Source of the DNA: Diatrype stigma
Lineage: Eukaryota; Ascomycota; Sordariomycetes; Xylariales; Diatrypaceae
DNA length: 64,000 nucleotides
Assembly: GCA_022225965.2 (NCBI GenBank)
Contig: JAKJXP020000009.1
Span: forward strand, 248,001 to 312,000
Reading direction: 5' to 3'
Below are positions 10,590 to 20,925 of the stretch, one piece after another (position 1 is the stretch's first letter; every line of letters starts with the position of its first letter). The notes below the pieces were generated by a model, which ran no database searches, was not told the DNA's origin, and was given only the letters and a program-made list of their open reading frames with translations. A program made the position numbers and the translations under genes.

Positions 10590-12443
10590 CTACTCATCAA
10601 TTTTCCACTTGAACTGATGGCCTGGATGGTCATCAAGGAGATGGGCTTGGCCGAAGAAGACTTCTCTAGCAGTGACCCCTTCTTTCTCAACGCCCGTCCT
10701 GAACCGTCCCCTGGCCTGGAGTTCGGGAATCACCCATTGGATGATATCCTCAAACGAACCAGGGTTCGTTATATGGCCGAGGTTGAAGCCATCAACCCCT
10801 GAAATGTCGGCCCACCTCTCAAGCTCGTCAACAACAGTCTTAGGGCTACCGATGAACTTTGGCCTAGATGCGGGAGCGAGTCAAGGTTAGCTCAATTCTA
10901 TCTCTTCATGCTAGAAGACAGCGGACGGCATATATGGATTCCAAAGCTCAAGTCCCATAAACGACCGAAGCCGTGGAACACCAATTGCCTCGAACCTCGA
11001 ATAAGCAAGAAAAGAAAGGGGCTGGAAAAGACTTACATCATGCCGCCCAGCAACAAAAACTCCGCAATCCGCGCCTTCGTCCAGGAAAGGCCCTCGCTAC
11101 CCGGCACGACGCTCGACCACCGATGGACCATAGACCGAATGGAAGCCTTATCGACGAATCGGAAGTCCTCGTCGTCCCCGTAGGTGGAGAGGTCCTGTCC
11201 GGTCCAGCCGCCGAAGAGGGCGAGGGCGCCCTCGCGGTCGCCGTACGCGAGCAGCTCATCGCGCTTGGCGCGGGCCTTCTCATCCGTCTCGTCGACGATG
11301 ACGCACACGCCGGCGAAGACCTTGACGTGGGCCGGATCGCGGCCGAAGGCGTCGCGCGCCGTGCGCCGCAGCGCGTCGACCGACGCCTTGACCAGCTCCG
11401 GCAGCTGCGCCCCCACGAACACCGCCTCGGCGTGCTTCGCCCCGAACTCCGTCCCCGCCCGCGACGTCCCCGCCTGGAACAGGAACGGCGTCCGCTGCGG
11501 CGACGGCTCGCAGATGTGCGGCCCCGGCACCTGGAAGTACTTCCCCTTGTGGTCGATCCGCCGCACCCGCCCCGCCACCGCGAACTGCCCGCTCTCGACG
11601 TCGCGGGGCGCCGCGTCGTCGCGCCAGCTTCCCTCCCAGAGCTTTTTGGTTTGTTATCACATGTTAGTCTTTTTCTGCCAATGTTCCGTTCATTTCGCCA
11701 CCCGCCCCCCCTTTCCCCACCTGGTCCCCTTCTTTACCCCCCAACTTAAAGCTAAACAAGATCAGGGGCTCAGGGGGTGTGGAGTGATGCTTGCTTGGTT
11801 GGTTTCTCGCTCGCTCGCACGCACGCACTCACGCTCACAAGTTACTGACCTTGTAGACGACATCCATGTACTCGTCGGCGATCTGGTAGCGCTCGTCGTG
11901 CTCGATCTGGGTCTCGAGGCCGAAGTTGCGCGCGGCGCTGTCGAGGTAGGAGGTGACGATGTTCCAGGCGACGCGGCCGCCGGTCAGGTGGTCGACGGTG
12001 GAGAAGCGGCGGGCCAGCGCGTAGGGCGGGTCGTAGGTGGTGCTGGCGGTGACGCCGAAGAGCAGGTTCCTGGTGGCGGCCGCCATGGCGGGGACCGCGT
12101 ACAGCGGGTCGTTGACGGGGAACTGCGCGCCCGACGCCAGCGCCGGGTCCACGTTGGCCGGCCCCTTGTAGACGTCGTAGGGCCCCAGCGTGTCCGCGAT
12201 GAACAGCGCGTGGAACCCCGCCCGGTCCAGCGTCTGCGCCAGCGACGTCCAGAAGCTCAGCCTGTTGTAGTCCGCCGTCTGGTTCCGCGGGTGCCGCCAC
12301 AGCCCCGGCGACAGGTGGCCCGGCGTCGTCATGACGAAGGCGTTCAGGAGCAGCTCCTTTTTGCGCGCCTTCTCGTCATGGTTGCCGCCGGCACCGCTGG
12401 GCCCGTTGCCGGCTTGTTTCGCGTCATCCTGCGTGGTCGCCAT
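10590..12443 (-). CDS. FMNH2-dependent monooxygenase, NtaA/SnaA/DszA (bacterial luciferase-like) family
   Basis: Three exons on the minus strand: 12443-11850, 11641-11037, 10863-10590, giving 490 residues, the usual length of the family. The TIM-barrel luciferase-like fold is recognised from LLNAFVMTTPGHLSPGLWRH near the N-terminus, then DRAGFHALFIADTLG, LFGVTASTTYDPPYALARRF, GGRVAWNIVTSYLDSAARNF and YQIADEYMDVVYK. Exon 2 continues with LWEGSW, the GKYFQVPGPH block and PFLFQAGTSRAG. Exon 3 gives PKFIGSPKTVVDEL and DGFNLGHITNPGSFEDI. Relatives are two-component monooxygenases that take reduced FMN from a partner reductase and cleave C-N or C-S bonds (nitrilotriacetate, pristinamycin, dibenzothiophene sulfone). 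The substrate here is unknown. It is divergent from the urea transporter over a 600-bp shared promoter. Exon 3 is less GC-rich than exons 1 and 2. Confidence 0.88.
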
Positions 12444-13043
12444 ATCTTTATTTCTCGTGTTGCTAGCAGGACAGGCACGTTTTCCGAGCAAGGTTCACTC
12501 ACTACACTGCTATCCCGCAATACGGGGAGCGTCTTGCTTGATGAACCAGCTTGTCTCCGAACGGGAAAGGCCGCAGTCAAGTAGTTACTTATCCGGCGGC
12601 AGAGAGGCCTGTTATTTCCGAAGCGCGCTTCCAAAACGTTGCGACACGGAAGGGTCAAAGCACGTTTTTCACTAGCCGTACCTATAGCAAGCTTTCCCGG
12701 CGCCCTCTGATCTTTCGAGAACTAGAAATGCCGTCCCGGGTGTCTAGCAGAATGGAGCTGTGTTGTTGGATGGTGCCCCGGTTTTTCAAGGCTTTCCATC
12801 ATCACTCGGGGCGATTGCGTGACAACGGTATCGGCAAGTTCCTCCCACCTGGGTACGACCTTGGTACGACCTTTGATTGGCAAATCGCCGGGCGGGCGGG
12901 CGGAATATTGGTAGATGCATATGAGATGGCACTGTTTAAAGAGAGACAGGCCCTTTTGATGGCCGCCTGTTAGGCGTTACCTGAAGACTCTTGACTGTTG
13001 TGGTCATTCTGGACAAGTGACTCGAGTGGCCGATCGATCAACC
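12444..13043. promoter_or_regulatory. Shared divergent promoter region, monooxygenase / urea transporter
   Basis: 600 bp between two start codons facing away from each other. It contains an inverted CCAAT (ATTGG near 12876) and a duplicated GGTACGACCTT (about 12851 and 12862). I did not find a strict HGATAR nitrogen-regulation site; the three GATA cores present have the wrong flanks. Co-regulation is inferred from the arrangement only. Confidence 0.4.
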
Positions 13044-15339
13044 ATGTCAGACGGCGCGTTCGCTATAAGCCTCCTTAGCCAAGGCGTGGGATATGGCGTC
13101 GTGGTTGGACTAGGCGTACTCTTCGCCGTCGTCATTCTCCTCGCTGTCAAGTTCCAGAAGGAATACCTTGGAGAGGATTCCGAGAAGTCTGAAATGTTCA
13201 TGGTAGCGAACCGAACAGTCGGCACTGGTATGCCCAGGTCTTCAACTAATATAATGGCTAACGGCTGACGAACGAGGAACAGGTCTAACATGCTCGGCTG
13301 TGTTCTCAAGTTGGATGTGGATCAACGAGACAGTCTTTTCGTCAGTCCAATGCTACAAGTTCGGTATTGCGGCACCGCTTTGGTTCGCTTCTGGCGTCTC
13401 CTTTCAGATCTCTCTCATGGCCGTCTTGGGAGTATTAGTCAAAATCAGGGTCCCAAATGCACACACTTCACTAGAAATCATACGACTTCGTTACGGAAAA
13501 CTGGGACATTTCACGTTCATCATACTCAACCTGATCAATAATATCATAGGTTGCGCATCCATGATCGTAACGGGATCCCAGCTCCTGGTAGGCTTGACAG
13601 GCATCAATCTCGCAGCAGCAACGATTCTGATCCCGGTCGGAGGTATGTGAGCCCCGGAGCTCACCTATATCTACATTTTGTTGACCATTATATGCTACAG
13701 TTGTCCTTTACACAGCGGTGGGAGGCTTAAAAGCAACCTTCTTAACAGACTTTCTTCACACGACTATAACCCTTATCTTGATCGTGTATTTCACCCTCTC
13801 TGTGCTAACCCACGAGCAAGTGGGTGGTCTAGAAAGGTTATATAATCAGGTACTAGCGACGGCGGACGATAACTATATCGACGGCAACTATCAGGGCTCG
13901 CTTCTATCTTTCAAAAGCAAGGGGGCAATGATATTCGGCATCATCCTCAAATTTGGCAACCTAGCTCTTGTAATAATGGTGCGTGAGCTCAGTAACTACC
14001 TGTCTGCTAGTGTTTTCTCGGTGCTAAATTCGAGACACTCAAGGATACCGCATTCTGGCAGAAGTCCTTCGCCGCCGAGGTCAACGCCACCGTCCCCGGC
14101 TACAACCTCGCGGCTCTGGCCATCTTCGCCGTCCCTTGGGCCATGGGTACCGTCATGGGACTGACCGCACGAGCCTTCCAGCACACGGCCGTGTATCCAT
14201 TCCTCCCGGACGGCTTCTCCTCCGCGCAGGTGAACGCCGGCTACGTGATGCCGTACACCATCCACGCGCTGCTCGGCGCGGGAGGCAGCGCCGGCATGCT
14301 GCTCCTGCTCTTCATGGCCGTGACCAGCACGGTCTCGTCGTCCATGGTGGCCGTGAGCAGCATCCTGGCGTACGACGTGTACCGGACGTACGTCAACCCG
14401 CGGGCGACGGACCGGCAGACGGTGACGGCCAGCCACCTGGGCGTGCTGGTGCACGGGGTCGTCATCACGGGGGTCACGCTGGCGCTGAACTACGCCGGCG
14501 CCGACATCAACTGGCTGTCGTACACGACGAACATGATCAAGTGCCCCGGCATCTGCCCGCTGATCCTCACCCTCATCTGGAGCCGGCAGTCGAAGGCCGC
14601 GGCCGTCGCGGCCCCGATCGGCGGCATGGCCTGCGGCCTCGCCGTCTGGTTCGCCACGACCTGGAAAATCTACGGCGTGATCAACATGACGACCACGGCG
14701 CAGGCCGAGCCCTGCCTGTACGGGGCCCTGACGGCCACGTTCGCGCCCGCCCTCTTCTCCGTCTTGATATCGTACCTCGGCCCGAAGGAGATCTTCGACT
14801 GGAACGAGTTCCTGCGCATAGAGCTGGTCAAGGATAACGAAAAGGGAACTGCAAAGGATGTATTATCGCCAAGCTCGGGGTCCGGAACCTCGACGCCGGG
14901 GTCGGGGCCGGGGCCAGTCGCCAAGGATGAAAGCGGTATCAACATCCAACCAGCGGCGGAAGACACCGACACGGAGAAGGCCCGGTCCCCACCAGATGTG
15001 GCTTCCTCCTCTAGCTCGTCCAACGAGCTGGTGCACCCGTTCGATGCCGAGACCCTCGCCAGCCTGTACCGCTGGTACAAGATCGCGTGGGCGTTCCTCG
15101 CGTTCATCGTGACCATCACCTTCGTCGCGTGGCCGCTCCCGCTGTACCGGGACTACATCTTCCCGCCGAAGTTCTTCGGCGGGTGGGTGACCATGTCGAT
15201 TGTGTGGCAGTTCTTCGCGCTCGGCGCCGTGGTGGTCTACCCCATCTACGACGGCTGGGGCGAGATCTCGAAGGTCGCTCGCGGCCTGTGGGGAAGATAT
15301 GTCAAGAAAGGCGGCGTTCGTGCGCCCGCGGCGCGATGA
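13044..15339 (+). CDS. dur3: Urea active transporter, Dur3-type sodium:solute symporter (SSS) family
   Basis: Four exons, 13044-13227, 13283-13642, 13701-13978, 14044-15339, encoding 705 residues (yeast Dur3 is 735). The spliced protein shows the SSS fold: TGLTCSAVFSSWMWINETVF, PVGGVVLYTAVGGLKATFLT, the VIMDTAFWQKSFAAEV block formed across intron 3, then PWAMGTVMGLTARAFQ and TSTVSSSMVAVSSILAYDVY, the latter typical of Dur3. A hydrophilic Ser/Gly/Pro-rich loop (about residues 541-605) precedes the final membrane helices. The expected role is high-affinity urea, and possibly polyamine, uptake at the plasma membrane, under nitrogen control in other fungi. Exons 1 to 3 have ordinary GC while exon 4 is very GC-rich. 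The family is clear; urea specificity is inferred from similarity. Confidence 0.9.
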
Positions 15340-16674
15340 TGTGAGGAATCGCAGCGAAGTTATAATGGTAACTTTTCTGTCACGGGGAATATAGACGCGA
15401 GTGCGAAAAGTATCTCTGATAATAGATAGCATGGGCCTTTGTGTATGATAGAATAAGGAGAGCATCAGCTACCTCTAACCTTTTCTATTCCAGTTACCGT
15501 TGAGCTAGGAAAATATACCTAGAAACATATTTTTCGATTCCTATAAACACTGGATTGGAAAGAAAATCCCATTCAGTGAAATATAAACGTCGTCTGACAT
15601 GACCTTAGTCAGGGCTCGGATATTATTCCCTTGTCCCATGGTCTTCTAACAGAGTATCACCTGCAAACATATTTCCTAGGGTACATTGTCAACGTCTAAT
15701 AACCTAGAAGCTCCGTTACCAAGCCCTTGTTGCTTCATTTTGAGGGTTTGGCTATCATCCATGATAACACACAGTAGTCGACACTGAGCTGTTTGTTATC
15801 CCCAATCTATTATGAACAAAGCTAACTAGTAACGACTACGGCAACATGTGTCTTCTAATATGATTAAGGGGTATCGAAACTATGCCCATGAAAGAATTCA
15901 TCTCAGGAGGCGTCGTTTGATCATGAACTCCTCACTAACCTGGTATAATCGTGATGGTGCCTGTAGGGACGATGCTGAACTGTGTGTGCTGGGAGCCAAA
16001 TGTCCTAGGTAATAAAAGACGATTCGAGAAGGGAGTAATGTGGTGCTCCAAGGCTTCATCAGCAATAGAGAAGAAAGCCATGGGAACCAACACATTGGAA
16101 TAACACATCACATTCGGTTTTAGCTTTGGTTAGACTTAACTATGGGGTAGGGATGAGGAGGGGGGGTCAATGGTGAAACAGTACAAGGTATAGATGACTA
16201 TACGACGTCGATCAGAAGCCGGGAGGTCCTATTAGAAGGTTCGGAGCGGTATAAACACGAAGAAAAGCTGTGTTGCCAGACAACCCCCTGGAGGTGTCGG
16301 TTGAATATGGGCCCAGTCTAGCAACAGAGGATGGATAAACCCATGAACAGTAAACAATATAGAGTATATGCGCTGGAAAGGGGGTGACTCACGTTTCATC
16401 TTTGGGACTGCAACCATAATATGTAAAATGAGCGCTTAGGAGCTGTGTGGTATGGGTTCGGGGCAAGGCGTTTTATGAGGGCTTGTCTCCAGATGTATCG
16501 TCAGATGGCTGTTAAAGGGGTGACGTCTTAATAAACTCTCTGCAGGCCTCCAGCGGCTGCAGATTGCGGCTATATCTTATTTTAGAAGCACCCAAAAATA
16601 ACGCGCTCCAACAGAGGCGAGGGTGTACCTGCGCAAGTATATTGTACGTACACGCAGTAGGGGACCGGTCGTAG
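15340..16674. other. Gene-free stretch
   Basis: AT-leaning DNA downstream of dur3. No ORF of interest, only fragments of about 60 codons. I see no recognisable transposon domain. Confidence 0.5.
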
Positions 16675-17250
16675 GGCTGGGTCGTTGTGGATGCCATGGG
16701 CACGGCGGGTCAGGACTATGACGAGACTCTGAGGCTCGAGGTTTATACACTTGAGGCTGGTAGGGTAGTGGTAGGGGTGCCCAATGAGAGGTGAGCGATA
16801 GGCTCCTATAGGCATAAGGCATGGTACCTCGTCCCGTTGTACACTCGTCGCTGGCGAGGGGAGCCCCCCTTACCACGAGCTGGTGGTGGACTGAGGCTCA
16901 CGATCTCTTCGCAGACTGCCATCGTTGCCCCGGACGCCAGGCGCCTGGCGAGTAAAGAAGGGCCCAGCTGCGCGGATAAGCGCCCCCAGCCTCGGGGGGA
17001 GGCCTGCACGACATGCGTAAGGGTTGCCAGGATGCGGAGTGCGTGCCTGGCGAGCATCTCCCCCTATGGGTAGCTTGCCGCACAGGCGGCGTCACGCTTA
17101 ACCACCCATGCCTCGCTCAGGGTAACAGCCAGGCGCAAAGCGGAGGAGCTGAGCTGGAGCGTAGGCAGGTAGGGATGGAAGGTTGCTTTGGTGCCTTGCA
17201 GAAGCGAGATGGGGGAGAGCGCGGGTGCGACCATAGGCCATGCAAGTAAT
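16675..17250 (+). pseudogene. Possible degraded protein-coding relic with Cys-rich segment
   Basis: A locally GC-rich island in otherwise AT-leaning DNA. One frame reads as protein-like sequence from 16675 to 17073 (WVVVDAMGTAGQDYDETL..., ...WYLVPLYTRRWRGEPPLPRA..., GEACTTC) but is broken by TGA at 16792 and bounded upstream by TAG at 16672. After ACTTC the more protein-like frame shifts to 17013-17249 (GCQDAECVPGEH, then VACRTGGVTLNHPC). The stops could come from CGA and CAG by C-to-T change, as RIP would give. I cannot name the parent gene. This could also be chance open sequence. Confidence 0.25.
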
Positions 17251-17761
17251 CGGATCCTCGAGGCTCCCCAGCAGACGGGCAGACTGGACGAAAATAGAAG
17301 CATGGAAGCAATGAGGTGCTTCTTAGACGCCGGCGCGCTGCGAGGGTGCAGCAGAGGGCAAGATCTAAGATCCAATCGCCAGCGAGCCGCACGGTGACGT
17401 CGTGTCGTTATCGCGGGTTGAGCCTCGAAGCGGGCGGTCTTCTAGAAACAGAGGTCGGGGCGTCGAGCCACACTTCGGCGTGGGCGGCGCTTAACCCGCC
17501 TCTGCTCCGAAGGTCGAGCGGCAACCAGGGCGGCTATCCTGTCGAGGCCATCTCCTATTGGCTGAATGTTCGGACGGGTATCTCCATATCAGCGCAACAG
17601 AATGGCTACCCCCTAGTAAGGGGCTACACATGTAATAATCAGTCGAATCTTCTTAGTGGATATTCTTTGCTATGAAACACTTACATCGTCTTCACAGGAC
17701 TTATAATTTAGAAAACATCTGGAAGTAAACGCGACACTTTTCCCGTCCGCGTATCGTAACA

Positions 17762-17785
17762 GGGGAAGGGGGGTGGGGGGTGGGA
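17762..17785 (+). repeat. G-run tract (G-quadruplex-prone)
   Basis: Runs of 4, 6, 6 and 3 G separated by one or two bases (GGGGAAGGGGGGTGGGGGGT then GGG). It satisfies the usual four-run quadruplex pattern and lies in gene-free DNA. Confidence 0.7.
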
Positions 17786-19411
17786 AGAGTCGACGTTATA
17801 AGCGACTCCACCTAGCTACTTGAAGTCTTGTGGTATACTTCGTACATACATAGTAGTAGCCGAGAGGTGTGTATGAATTTCTCAGGCCTACGTATATGTC
17901 TGTCTTTGTGAGCTGTTTGGGATTTTATACAAAGTAAACAGGCATAGGAGAGAATGGCTCCCATCTACTTACGAGCGAAGAGCGAAGAGCATATAGTTAG
18001 TTAACTGAACCTACACAAGCACAGCCATACTCATACCTGAGGCTTTGCATATGTATCAGGGCAGGCGTTTTTACACTTCCAGCGTGTTAGCCTAGTTGGG
18101 CATTATTCTCATTGGTTACCGGGGTATACCGCTGATAATGGTTGCTGGTATTAGATCTCCTATATATAGATCCTGTATTAACTGTTGTCGGCGGGTCCCA
18201 AACCCTAGACAGTAGGTATATTCCCCTGAGGTGTAGCCAATAGACTTGAGAGATTAGACTATATTATGCATGCTGGTGTCTAGGTATAGAGCGTTTGCTT
18301 GACAATGGCGGCGTTTGGGTCACCCCTTTTTATCAGCCATTACCTATTCGTCTTTCCTCAGAAAATAAATAGACTAGGTTATGGTTGCAAAAAACGATGT
18401 GCGTCAGGCACACTTGACAGGGGTGCATTTACCTTGTGTGGCTCGTGACAGCCAACATCGATATTTCAACGTCAATATACTCTGTCTCCTTCTTGTTTCG
18501 TACTTGTTTGCTACTGTAAAACATAGCCTCTTCTCAAACCGCGAGCAGTAGGTGTTCTATCACCTGAAATCCAGTTGACAGGTAACTTGTTGACCTTCTT
18601 GAGGTAGGGAGGGGGCTGAGAATCCAGCTGTTTGGTAACAACCAGCCAGCCACTCGATAGGTGGTGGGCGAGAAAGGCTTCCACCTGACTTATTATTAAC
18701 AACCAACTGCAGATTCATGACCCATATAATCGGATACGTTGTCGAATTTCATCCCCCCTTTTGCCTTCGATCCACTAATTTTCATAGGTCCATCCCAAGA
18801 CCACAACTACCGAAGTCACCAACGGTAAACAGACAGACAGATACCCCAGCCACCGATTTTTATTGATTACCTGCAACCTTAAGGCCTGTATTGTACAGAG
18901 GCAGCGACCTTTGAATACACTATACACTTTGATTACCATAGCGTTTCCATTGGCATAGCATAGCAGGGAGGGTGATGCTGCAAGGCGGCTTGCCGAGATC
19001 GTCTCCGGAGATAGGTAGGTAGCAAGGAGTAAGGCAAACGGAGCAGCGGAGGTAGTCGATCGACAAGCAACCCGTCAGCTTTGCTCCGAGCTTAGGTGGT
19101 TCCTACATACATATGTAAGTCAGTACTAACGAGTTAGTAGTTAGTATACGCATACGCATCTCTCTTGGAGACGATAGTTGTTGGTGCAACAGTGCCCACA
19201 GCCCACCCACTCTTCCACTCGCCCACTATCTCATTGTTGTATAGGATGAACTCCGTGCTCGCTACGATACCACGATACAGCAGCTACGTGCAGATGCAGA
19301 TTTCAAGCGCTGGGACTGGCTGGGTAAGGTAGACACGTACCATAGTAGTTTGATAGTGTGCAGTAGGTATGCATGCATACACACATGTATGTAGATTTTA
19401 TATATTCTATA

Positions 19412-19441
19412 GACCACCACTGACCACCACTGACCACCACT
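19412..19441. repeat. 10-bp tandem repeat, three perfect units
   Basis: GACCACCACT repeated three times without change, in gene-free DNA. Confidence 0.9.
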
Positions 19442-20243
19442 ATAGCTGTGTAGGTGCGAAGTATACCTAGTACAATACAAGCCTACAGTACGCTTCAGGG
19501 CTTGCCTCGAAGCTGCAGGTAACCTCGTCGGCCTTGCTGCCCTAATCGAGCAAGTCCTACGATGCGAGTTTCGGAAGCTTCAATCGATGGCTCGACCAAG
19601 AGCGCGCGCGGAGGAGCGAGGACAAGCTCCATCGAGATCTGGCCGGGGTATATTGCCCGCTCCTTGCTAGTAATGCCTACTACGTACCATGCCGAAATTA
19701 TATGTAATCACGCGCGGCGCAAAATGGCATTTCCCATACACAGTAGTGAACGAGCTTCATGCCATCCATCCTCAGCTGTCCTGTCTGTCACACACACTTT
19801 CTCTCAGTTGTGACCCGAGTGACGGGAGGCTGAGTTCACCGACGCTTGGACTGGCACACTGGGACGCTAATGACTGTATCATCTCGGCTCTGACTCGGCG
19901 CAACGAGGGGCATCCGCCTCGAATCACTTCTGATCACTGAACATTTGGAGCAGATCCCCATGTTGTTTGACGAACCTGAGCAATTCCTGTTGGCTTTTGT
20001 TGTAACCCTGCCAGTGCTTGCCCTTGCCGTTTCTTCGTTGCTTGCTTGCTTGTAGCTTTGCTTGCTACCTACCACCTAGACTATATAGGCGGCTGATGCA
20101 GACTCTGCCTTTTTAAACCCGATCGCTCTGACAAAGGCCCCCCCGGTCGATGAGGGGTAGTAGAAATGCAAACCTTGTCGGAGCACGTTGCTTCAATGGG
20201 AGTTGGACCAGTGCAAGTGCCGACCGGATTAGATGACGGGCAT

Positions 20244-20299
20244 GGGGGAGAAGAGAAATGATAGAAAAAAAGAAAAAGAGGAAAAAGAGGAAAAAGAAG
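20244..20299 (+). repeat. Polypurine tract
   Basis: About 56 nt of almost pure A/G with AAAAAGAGG units (two T interruptions). In frame it would encode a Lys/Arg-only stretch, which I take as a by-product of composition rather than a gene. Confidence 0.85.
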
Positions 20300-20890
20300 T
20301 GCCAGCACGATTCGTCCAATAGGACGGTCGAGTTTGCGTCTAATGCAAGCTCTATCACAGCTTCGAAAAAGCTTCCTCGTGCCTTGCCAAGCTGCCGATT
20401 GCTCAACAGGAGCTATAAGAAGCGCAACCGAGTTTCTAAGAAAAGAACAGCTGCGGAGTCTTACCCACATACGCGAGCTGCATGACGGCCTATAGGCCGG
20501 CGACCTGCAGCTGGCCACCCAATCAACATCGTGGAGCCGCTTAGTAGCGATCCCTCCTAGCGGTCCGATGGCGGTAAAGGGGCGAGTGAGTACAAAGCAT
20601 TTCGCATATTTCCCACGAGGTCGGGCAGGTCCGCGGCGACAAAAACCTGCGACAAGCGCTCCGCGTAGAAGGTATAGTGATACCTATTGGGCATGCAGTG
20701 GAAGTATAAACATATGACTACCTATCTAGGCGGTATTTGACTCCATAGAGGCGTTCCATGAAACCACAGCCATGCTGGGTATGTGTGCATCACCTAGGTC
20801 TGGAGGTACACCGCCAGTAGGTTCATATCGCCGACCATTGTATCATGAAACGCTTCCCCAGCTCCGATGTATAGTATGAGCGCCTAATAG

Positions 20891-20925
<35 letters not shown>
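20891..20925. repeat. (CA)n microsatellite
   Basis: CA dinucleotides with a short CGCGCG interruption near 20897-20902, then an uninterrupted CA run to 20925. Confidence 0.9.

Noticed and set aside
10973..12584. Long plus-strand ORFs of 258 and 466 codons
   Set aside because: Antisense to exons 1 and 2 of the flavin monooxygenase and reading through its intron; no motif.
20258..20485. Lys/Arg-rich 75-codon ORF
   Set aside because: Product of a polypurine tract, with a matching Phe-rich ORF on the other strand; no evidence of a gene.
20891..20925. Short regular repeats considered as a CRISPR array
   Set aside because: Simple dinucleotide repeat without spacers, in a eukaryotic genome.
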